From NCBI GenBank assembly GCA_010909725.1, contig JAACMV010000024.1, positions 992,001-1,056,000 of the forward strand: a stretch of 64,000 bases of DNA, given 5' to 3'. Both the position numbers and the translations under genes were made by a program. The notes beneath the pieces are model-generated. The model ran no database searches, was not told the DNA's origin, and saw only the letters and a program-made list of their open reading frames with translations. Source of the stretch: Picochlorum sp. 'celeri' (lineage: Eukaryota; Chlorophyta; Trebouxiophyceae). Below, one piece after another: positions 37,801 through 46,141 of the stretch (within the stretch, counting starts at the first letter, position 1; each line of letters starts with the position of its first letter).

Positions 37801-40438
37801 CATCACCAGTCCGTGACGCTGGCTGTGGACTTGCACTCACCTTTGCAGCTGCGAAATCCATATTATTATCCGTATCTCGAGGCAGACCTTGTATTAAGGT
37901 ACTAGGCTCTACATCTGAAACCAGTAAATCCATTTGCTTAAAGAGCAACTCCACTTCAAACTTGATGGATGTTCTAATTCCATCAAGATTGTAAATCTCA
38001 ACCAGGAGTGCCAGAATAGCCATAGTCCATGGATTCGGTGGCTTGAACGCTATGGAAGTCGCACAAGGTTCCATTAGATTCCTCACAAACGACAAGATAG
38101 GAAGCATCATTCCCTGTGAATAGGCAGAGAGTATTGTTTGCTTGATGTCCAAATGTTTCTGCAAAACAGGCTTATTGCATCCAAGTGTAAGTTTCCCCAG
38201 CCAAGCACCAAGGTTCTTCAGCAGTGTTCTCTCACTACTGTTACTTTTGAGGAGCTTGCTGTGAAGCATGACTTTGCAATAATGCACAGTGATAGACACA
38301 AGAATCTGCCGCAGTACTTTGTCACCCCATTTATCAACAAGCAGAACATATACTGGATGAAAATTTGGCTCTTGAGCAGCTCGCTTCACAACCAAGTAGT
38401 TCGCAAACCATGGATAATATTCTGACGTGACAACACCGGCAAGTTCTTTTGCTTTCACGTCAACATTGGTGCTGGTAAGATTATTGACATAAAAATGCAC
38501 CTTATCGACAGTTTTAGCCTCAGGGGCAGGACATTCATTGGCTTGAGCTGCCTGTTCAAGAGTCTCTGCATTAATTGTCGAAAAAAGCAAGTTTGGGGTT
38601 GCTGGAGCATTCGGCATTGCAGTCTGGAAAGCAGCCCCATTCATAGCTGCATCTTCAGGACGTGCAACTGGTTCCGCCTGTGCAGCAGTTTGAGGAGCTG
38701 ACACGGCTGTTGCATGTTGCTCTTTTGATAATTTTGCAACCGCCAATGTCGCCGCCTTGAACAGCTCTGGACTCGCTTCTTTGAGAACTGGGTGATTTGC
38801 CAATTGTTGTGCAAACGTCGGGAACTGATCCAGGCTATCTTTGAATTGCACTGATGCCGTTATACCAAACATGAAAAGCTTGTGAGATACCTCATTCTTC
38901 AAAGAATCATGTATGTATCGCATTGCAATACCCAAACTAACACTGGAGACAAGTTTGTGTGATATCAGTTTGCCAAATAATAATGCTGTCGTTTTCAATT
39001 CCTGCTCTGGATATTTGTAGAAAAATCTGAATTCATCGAAAAGGTTGTGCACCATACATGCATACACATCCTGCTCACGAGCCTCCATTCCAGACTTGTA
39101 CCTCAACAGCAGAGAGATGACATCATCCACAGTAAGTTCCCCTTGATACATTTTCTGAAAGGCAGCATTGGCCTCTTCTTCAACATCTTGAGGAAACGCT
39201 TCCATAACGCCTGCCTCTGCAATCACAGTAGCAAGTTCTGGATGCGCTTGCACAGCAACAGCCTGCACAAGCTTGAGTTGCTGCAACGTATCCGTGGGCA
39301 CTTCTCCTGCATTGGCTGCCAGCACTCTTAAAAAGACTGCCAACGTTTCCACAGAGATACCCAATCTGGCTGGGCTACCATGCGTTGACGGTGGCACGTC
39401 CTCTCTCAATTTAGCATCCAAGAATGAAACAGATGCTTGCATAAAAGAGACACCTCTCGTGGTGAATTGGTCACACAACCACTTCTCCAAATTTAAATAT
39501 TCCCGTCTGGCGGCAAGTGCTGCTAATTCAAGGCAGAAAGGAGCAGCTGTCGCCTCCAACACTTCACTCAACGCCCTCAACTCTTGACAAACATCAAGTA
39601 ACCTTGCAACCGACGTTGGTTCTTTGCTCTGCATGTTGACCATGCATTTGAGCACTAAATCTCTATTCTGAGGCCACAGGCGTTTCAGCACAACACCAGA
39701 GTTTGAATTTGTCTGCAAATACGAAGAGCATAGCGCATCCACATCAGCTTGAAGAGGCCCCCAATCTCCTTCTACTGTTGCAGCCCCCAGCAAGAACACT
39801 TCTGGACAAACTTTCAATGGATGCTCCAAAATACCCCTCACGTCCTCTTCATACCCACTTGCAGCCAGTGCAGCCAGTGTAGAATACAAATCCAAACAAA
39901 GCCAGCATGAATTCGACGTCCCAATCGACGATTTATCATTGGTGAGACCATCAACAGCTTCCTGCCGCCTCTCCGCATGTGCCCACGAAAACACTTCAGG
40001 TTCAGCCCTAGTCGCCTGCCTCAAGAATGACAATTGCCCTTCTGCATTCTTCCAGAGCCCACCAACCAACGACGACAAAGGAAACGTATCCGAAACAGCT
40101 TGCCGCCAAATCCTCATCAGCATCTCCAGAGCAGCCGCATCAGGGACATGAAACCCAGGCACATCCAGCTGCCCAGCCACATGATGCCAATCCAAAGCAG
40201 GGTTGGCCACCACAAGACCATCCACCAACACTGTCACATTCCACCCCGGCTTTCCCTTCTCAGAATTGGATGTAATCATTGCAATCACCTCCGCCACAGT
40301 ATGCTCCGTCGGCGCAGAAACCGTCTTCAAAAACTCTTGAAATGACGTCTCATCTTGAGTGCACGATGGCCCAAGCTTCTCCATGGCGCTCGCCATGGAT
40401 GACTCGTGCCCGGCGGCACTCTCTTCTTGCCCACCCAT
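34841..40438 (-). CDS. CNOT1: CCR4-NOT complex scaffold, CNOT1
   Basis: 1865 aa in one uninterrupted frame from ATG 40438; animal CNOT1 is about 2380 aa, the difference lying mostly at the N-terminus. Recognisable regions: N-terminal HEAT repeats (about 120-600, '[20 protein letters not shown]', '[19 protein letters not shown]'), the MIF4G-like CAF1-binding domain (about 645-870; '[20 protein letters not shown]', '[20 protein letters not shown]'), DUF3819/CNOT9-binding region (about 920-1070; '[20 protein letters not shown]'), and the C-terminal NOT-module superfamily homology domain (about 1480-1850; '[18 protein letters not shown]', '[20 protein letters not shown]', '[20 protein letters not shown]'). 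It is the backbone on which deadenylases assemble for mRNA decay. Low-complexity Ala/Gln linkers separate the domains. Confidence 0.95.
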   Translation of the reverse strand: [1865 protein letters not shown]

Positions 40439-41132
40439 CTTTCTACCTCTATCTATGATTCTATGCTAGGTATCTCTTGAGTAAAAACCATGCGCCCAGC
40501 ACAAATCTGCACACAAGGAGTAAACAAACCCACCGTCAGTCAAGCACGCACGCTCATCCATGCCGCAGCGCAGCATCTTCATCCAGAAATATTTCGAAAC
40601 ACCCCATCCACGTGCTAACCACATATACGCAGGGCGGCAGTTCCCTGTCCCAAATCACCCACTCGAGAGGACGCTCGAGGTGGCTGACGCCCTCACCTTC
40701 ACCCTCCCATGCTATCATTACAACCAAAATTACTCTATAATTCAAAATAGACGCACCAATACGTCGCTATTCGTGATTCCTCACCAGAAGCAGCAACAAT
40801 ACATTCATCAGATGGTGCTCCGTGAAAACCTTGGAACAACTCTTCTTTCCAACAAGTCGTATCGTATGTATAGTTACGTATCTCTCTTTTCAAGTATGAG
40901 ATTGGTACGAGTGTATCATCAGGGTAATGGGATTTCATGCGCAACATGGATCTTTTTTGTTTTGTGTCCTATTTAGGAAACTCAAATCTTCCCTAAAAGG
41001 AACATTATAGTTCCGCTGCGACTGCATGCACAATCGTACAAGGCGACGCCAAGCATTCTCAGCGTGGCTGTATATTTCATCAATAATACCTGATTGGATA
41101 ATCTGAAGTGATTATTTGGACATAGAAGAAGA
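40439..41132. promoter_or_regulatory. Divergent intergenic region, CNOT1 / Ran, with unexplained ORFs
   Basis: 694 bp. It must contain the CNOT1 and Ran promoters. Open frames on both strands (40560-40976 plus, 138 codons, 'HPRANHIYAGRQFPVPNHPL'; 40554-40745 minus) overlap, and I recognise neither. One could be a small gene. Confidence 0.35.
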
Positions 41133-42014
41133 ATGGTGCGTGTGATGCCTCCTGCTTGTTGTTGACATGATCAGTTGCTGGAGTCCGATGGACCGACTCT
41201 ACTGGTATATAGTGTTATTATTGGGGTATATATGTTTATTGTGAATATCGCACATGGCTATGGCTGCTGCATAGAAGGCTGTGGTGTCTTTGCCGCATAC
41301 GTTGGATGGGAGGCATGGGCTTGACACATCATTCGTTTGTTGCAGGCACTTCCTGGACAGACAACTCCGGATGGGGTTCCTTCATTCAAGCTTGTGTTGG
41401 TTGGAGATGGTGGAACTGGAAAGACGACGTTTGTGAAGCGTCATTTGACTGGAGAGTTTGAGAAGAAGTATGAGCCCACCATTGGAGTTGAGGTGCATCC
41501 TTTGGATTTCACGACGAATAGAGGAAAGATTCGTTTCTACTGCTGGGATACCGCAGGTCAGGAAAAGTTTGGAGGGCTGCGTGATGGATATTACATCCAT
41601 GGTCAGTGTGCCATCATCATGTTTGATGTGACCTCTCGTTTGACGTATAAGAATGTCCCTACATGGCATCGCGATTTGTGTCGTGTGTGCGAAAATATTC
41701 CAATTGTGCTATGCGGAAATAAAGTGGATGTGAAGAACCGTCAGGTGAAGCCAAAGCAGGTGACATTCCACAGAAAGAAGAATTTGCAGTATCATGAAAT
41801 TTCAGCCAAATCCAACTATAACTATGAGAAGCCATTCTTGTATTTGGCGAGAAAGTTGGTGGGAGATCCCAACTTGCACTTTGTCGAACAGGTTGCTCTT
41901 GCACCACCAGAGGTGCAGATTGATGTCAACCAGCAAGCCGAGTATGAGAAGCAGTTGGCAGAGGCTGCTGCCATGCCTCTGCCTGATGGAGATGATGACG
42001 AGCTCGTCGAATAA
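41133..42014 (+). CDS. RAN: Ran small GTPase
   Basis: The main exon (41346-42014) starts directly after a TTGCAG acceptor with Ala-Leu-Pro; no ATG is available there. I place the start in a coding exon that is just ATG (41133-41135) followed by GTGCGTGTG, giving a 210-nt phase-0 intron and the N-terminus MALPGQ, as in plant Ran. 223 aa. All GTPase motifs are present: G1 'GDGGTGKTT', switch I '[16 protein letters not shown]', G3 '[17 protein letters not shown]', G4 '[12 protein letters not shown]', G5 'ISAKSNYN', and an acidic tail (DGDDDELVE) equivalent to DEDDDL. It drives nuclear transport and spindle assembly. TGTAA (42060-42064) falls inside the convergent methyltransferase gene. Confidence 0.95.
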
Positions 42015-42048
42015 ACTCTTTCAAATTATGGCACATTATTTTATCTTG

Positions 42049-42969
42049 TCAATATGACTTGTAAGCGATCACTGCATAGAAAGGGTCACGTGATGTGCCC
42101 AACCCTCGTGAGAGTGGTTCAAATATTCGTTCTATTTGCATTTGAAGAGGGAGCTTGTTTTGAGTCCGTGTCGCTGGTTGTACCTGTGTCGGAGGCAAAA
42201 ATCCGTCTATACTTGTGAAATATTGCTTGACGAGTTGCACTCGTCCATAGTCATTTGTTTGGCGCCAGTATTGAATAGCCTTTTCCCAAAACATTCTGTT
42301 TGTAAAGCTGATAATACACACGCCGCCAGGCTTTAACACTCTATGGATTTCAGCAAACACTTTTTCTGGCTGCTGAAAGTATTGTACAGAGCAACAGCAA
42401 AGAGCAGCATCCACACTCTCTGATGCTAATGCCCACCCTGATGGATCTTTGTTCAAGTCTCTGACAAAGAAACGACTCAAGCAAGGGTTTTTACTCAGTT
42501 CTTCTGCATTCATACCATGCCCAATGATTGTGTATTTTGGTGCGGATATTTCAGGGGGTAGATGGCTGACAAACGATGAACCAATATCCAGAATGACAAT
42601 GTCATCATTGTCAACAGCCTCACTGCCACGGCAATTGATCTTATTCAAGTCCCCTAGGTACTCGCTGTATATTGATTGTAAATCCTCTCTGAAGTGAGTA
42701 TCGCAATGGTTTACCAAGCGTGGGATGGAATAAAATTGACGGTCGTCATCCTTGTTTATCTTGTCTCGTTCCAACCCAACCAGTACCTGCCTCAGTATCA
42801 CACGTTGCTGCTGCTCTTCCTCTGCAGATGTTCTTCTATCCTCTAAAGAGTGACATGAGACTATATATGGTTTCTGATGACTCCAAGACTGCTTGTTTGG
42901 AAATCTAGGCCCCACACAAAAGGTGTCGAGGGAGCTCCTCCTCCACTGTGAAAGACCAGCAACCTTCAT
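42049..42969 (-). CDS. SAM-dependent methyltransferase, cyanobacterial/plastid type
   Basis: 306 aa from ATG 42969; the frame continues a few codons upstream only from GTG. The first about 45 residues (MKVAGLSQWRRSSLDTFCVG...) fit a chloroplast transit peptide. The domain shows 'QFYSIPRLVNHCDTHF', 'IVILDIGSSFVSHLPPEI' (motif I with GxG replaced by GSS), 'IIGHGMNAEELSKNPCLSRF', 'RDLNKDP', 'VDAALCCCSVQYFQQPEKVF', 'IHRVLKPGGVCIISFTNRMF' and 'AIQYWRQTNDYGRVQLVKQY'. This subgroup is shared by cyanobacteria and plants; substrate unknown. Its stop is 34 bp from the Ran stop. Confidence 0.85.
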   Translation of the reverse strand: MKVAGLSQWRRSSLDTFCVGPRFPNKQSWSHQKPYIVSCHSLEDRRTSAEEEQQQRVILRQVLVGLERDKINKDDDRQFYSIPRLVNHCDTHFREDLQSIYSEYLGDLNKINCRGSEAVDNDDIVILDIGSSFVSHLPPEISAPKYTIIGHGMNAEELSKNPCLSRFFVRDLNKDPSGWALASESVDAALCCCSVQYFQQPEKVFAEIHRVLKPGGVCIISFTNRMFWEKAIQYWRQTNDYGRVQLVKQYFTSIDGFLPPTQVQPATRTQNKLPLQMQIERIFEPLSRGLGTSRDPFYAVIAYKSY

Positions 42970-43244
42970 TCTCCTGGATCCAATCCTCACATGAGCAGAT
43001 GCCGATTATCTTGTATGCCTTTTTGGTCGTTTTTAAGGAATGGAATGAGGCCGTATCTGAGAATTGGGATGGTGTATGAGCATGGCCGAGAGGTTTTACA
43101 CGCACCTCCTCTAGAGGTGATCCTGCGTTCATGGGACTGAGCATCCAGCCTTCTCTTGATTGATTGCAAAATTTCAGGGAGATGGGCGGTCGATTGAATT
43201 GAATATAATTATTTTCTCTTTCATTTACACGTCATTATCACAGC

Positions 43245-44159
43245 ATGAAGGTGATTGTTTCACATTCGCGGCTTTCTGTTGTCGCACCAAGAGGACGACA
43301 TGCGGCCAGAGGAAGCCCTGCATTGGTGCTTGGAGGTCATAATGCGCCACAATATTGGCATAAAAGACACTCAGATAGATATTTACTGGCAATGCGCGCA
43401 CAGGTATGTTTGTATACGCTCAAATCCACGTGGCCGTATCTAGAAGCCTGCAACTAGTGTTTCGTGTTGCAGGAGGAGGAAGTTGAAGAGGAGATTAATG
43501 AAAGCGAGAATGAGACGGAATCAGATACAGAAGTCATGTCAATGGCTGCATCTTTGATTGAGCGTGCCCAGGAAGTTGCATCCAGTGGTGTTGTGGATGA
43601 AGATTTCAAGCAAGTGTTTGTGGAGGAGTTGCAGCAGGAGCTCGAATCGCTGAGGACACGCGCAGAATCGGCTGAGAAGGCAGCAACAGCGTTTGAAGAT
43701 ACTCTTAAGAATACAAAAGATCAGTTTGTGCGTTTGACGGCCGACTTTGAGAATTTTAGGAAGAGGAGTCAGGCAGAGCAGGATGCACTCAAGAACTCTG
43801 TCAAGGGAGATGCGCTCCTGGAACTTTTGCCACTCGTGGATAATTTCGAGCTGGCAAAGCAGCAATTAAAAATTGAAACTGAAGGTGAGCAGAAAATAGA
43901 TGATGCGTACCAGGGGTTGTATAAGCAGATGGTTGAACTTTTCAGAGGACTGGGGTTGGAGGCTGTGCCAGGAGTGGGATCCCCATTCGATCCAGAAGTT
44001 CACGAAGCTATTATGCGCGAGCATTCTGATGAATTTGATGAGGGTGTTGTTATGGAAGAATTTAGAAAAGGATTCCAATTCAAGGAGAGGCTGTTGAGAC
44101 CAGCCATGGTGAAGGTTGCTTACAAGGAAGATGCTCCTGCCAATTCCGATGAAGAGTAA
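43245..44159 (+). CDS. GrpE nucleotide-exchange factor, plastid type
   Basis: Two exons, 43245-43403 and 43473-44159, with a 69-nt phase-0 intron (CAG/GTATGT, TTGCAG/G); 281 aa. Exon 1 is a basic transit peptide ('MKVIVSHSRLSVVAPRGRHA'). Exon 2 begins with an acidic stretch (EEEVEEEINESENETESDTE), then a long coiled coil and the GrpE core: 'DQFVRLTADFENFRKRSQAE', 'LLELLPLVDNFELAKQQL', 'GLEAVPGVGSPFDPEVHEAI' and 'GFQFKERLLRPAMVKVA'. The acidic leader after the transit peptide is typical of chloroplast GrpE (CGE1), which recycles stromal HSP70; a mitochondrial location cannot be excluded. Confidence 0.92.
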
Positions 44160-44233
44160 TTCAAAACAAAATCTTGCACGATTGCGATCGTCGAAACTGT
44201 ATTCTATGTGTCGTGTGACAAAAAGACTGCATT

Positions 44234-45619
44234 CTATGATTCCGTGGACGTAATATTGTCCTTGGCGCGAAACCTACGGCCCTTCACCCATTCCAAATTT
44301 TCTCCAGCATATGAAACCAATGGCGAAACTTCTATTCCCCCTTCACCTTCAATAATACCATCGTGACGCGTTACCCATGACTCATGAAGCGCAAGGACAT
44401 GTTCGCGCGCAGTATCCGGGCTGTCCGTTTCCGAACCAGGTGCATTCTTGACTGGACTAAACTCCTCCTCCCTCTTCACTTCCATCAAGCCCCAATTCGT
44501 CGCCATTGGGAAGGTGTCAAATATGAATAATTCAAGCTTGATACCAGGCACCTTGGTATCAAATGAGGGAATCTTCTTCTTTGCTATGTGATATGATCCA
44601 CCTTTAGAGAGGTTCGAAGAGACTCGTGCCAACCACTCCCGCTCAAAGTAATGGAGACAAATGTTGCTCCAATTATACTTCAAAACACCAGATTCGGGGT
44701 CACTAGCACTTGCTTCTAATGGATCCAGCTCCGAGTATTCCACGACATGCAACTTACCACCCTTCTGAGCAAACACCCCTACTTTTTCCTCAGGATACGA
44801 CTTTGCCACAACGCGTGCTCCACACTCAATCCCAGAGGTTTTACAATAGCCAGCAAAAACGGGGTCACCCAGGCGAACCAGAATATTATCAACACTACAG
44901 CAATCCAGCGCTTCAACTCCGTGCTTTTTCATATCCTCGAATATGCCATGCTTCTCAAGAGCCACATACACGCCACCATTTCCATCAGGTGACATGGCAA
45001 TCTTTCCCTTACTTTCCATGATAATCTTGCCGTCTTCCGTCACAGCTGGCAACATACCTTGGCTGAAAAATACAATCTGATCCTTTTTCAATCCAAAATA
45101 CGTGTTCGCTTCGAAAAATTCCCGTGTATCCTTGTCAGTTGCCTGGCTTGTCATAATATACCACCGAAGAGACTTGGTATCCCCAGCCATCACCTCCAAT
45201 CTCCGGATCCTCTCCGCCTGAATCTGAAACAGACTTTTACCAGAAGGTAAACCAACATCGTAACACCCTTTCGGCTTGGAACTCCCCAAGCGGGTACCCT
45301 GCCCTCCTGCAAGAAGGAGCACACCCAAGGCACCCTGCGCAATCATCTCAAGCCCCTCTCGCCTCCACTCCTCACACTTGCCCGCATCAATATCTTTCTG
45401 AGATACAACACCATCCTTCAAAGGTTCAATCACCTCCCCATCCGCCGATGATGGCTCCTGATCTTTCGTACTCCTTTCAAAAATCTCATTCAATCGCTGC
45501 GGATCAACCCCCTTCGCCTGTTCTATCAAATCCGCCTGCTCTTTTTCAGTAAGACTTTCAAAATGTTCAAACACATGCCCTTGGCCGCATTCCTGAAAGG
45601 TTTGCTTCAGTGCCTCCAT
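44234..45619 (-). CDS. UDP-N-acetylglucosamine pyrophosphorylase (UAP/USP family)
   Basis: 461 aa from ATG 45619, single exon, normal UAP length. Contains the nucleotidyl-transferase signature 'GVLLLAGGQGTRLGSSKPKG' followed by 'CYDVGLPSGKSLFQIQAERI', then 'WYIMTSQATDKDTREFFE', 'IVFFSQGMLPAVTEDGKII', 'MSPDGNGGVYVALEKHGIFE', 'SVDNILVRLGDPVFAGYC', 'EKVGVFAQKGGKLHVVEYSE' and 'KLELFIFDTFPMA'. The enzyme makes UDP-GlcNAc from GlcNAc-1-phosphate and UTP, feeding protein N-glycosylation and GPI synthesis. A chitin-type role would fit the deacetylase at 51.8 kb, but that is speculation. Confidence 0.94.
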   Translation of the reverse strand: MEALKQTFQECGQGHVFEHFESLTEKEQADLIEQAKGVDPQRLNEIFERSTKDQEPSSADGEVIEPLKDGVVSQKDIDAGKCEEWRREGLEMIAQGALGVLLLAGGQGTRLGSSKPKGCYDVGLPSGKSLFQIQAERIRRLEVMAGDTKSLRWYIMTSQATDKDTREFFEANTYFGLKKDQIVFFSQGMLPAVTEDGKIIMESKGKIAMSPDGNGGVYVALEKHGIFEDMKKHGVEALDCCSVDNILVRLGDPVFAGYCKTSGIECGARVVAKSYPEEKVGVFAQKGGKLHVVEYSELDPLEASASDPESGVLKYNWSNICLHYFEREWLARVSSNLSKGGSYHIAKKKIPSFDTKVPGIKLELFIFDTFPMATNWGLMEVKREEEFSPVKNAPGSETDSPDTAREHVLALHESWVTRHDGIIEGEGGIEVSPLVSYAGENLEWVKGRRFRAKDNITSTES

Positions 45620-46141
45620 AGTTCCACAGCGTTCAAAAATGCCAAGTTAGCCCGATCTTCCCCGATTTCCAAGTCTATCCCACAGATAAATTGACACAGT
45701 GTTGAAAGATTGCTACATCGCCTGTGCATTGACCTTGATCTGTATGTTGGACGTAGCTGGACACAAATTTCGGTAAAATCCCGAATTCTTTGGATGTAAT
45801 TCTCGCGGTCGACGGCAATTCTCTCCATACCACATTCGAATCACCTGTGTCGCTACATTGAAACATTTATAACAAAGTCGGATATCTTGGATGTCCTCAA
45901 AGGCCTTGTTTGTGAGATAGGTTGGTCCTTGTGACTGATACAAAAGGTTTGTCCCTCGATGTTTGAACCCATATGCTCATTCTGCAGTACATTAACACAG
46001 TTTATACAAATATGTGCATATAGATCAATATTGAGTGCTAGAAGAGGGCGTGGCGGCAGGTCGAGTCGTCATTCCGCAGTGACATTGAATTCATACCGTG
46101 TGAGTCGATAGTCGTTTCATTGGGCATGTCTTTTGCATAGA
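45620..46141. promoter_or_regulatory. Divergent intergenic region, UAP / Tudor protein
   Basis: 522 bp. Minus-strand frames at 45607-45943 overlap one another in different frames and look like 5' UTR. Nothing else recognised. Confidence 0.35.
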
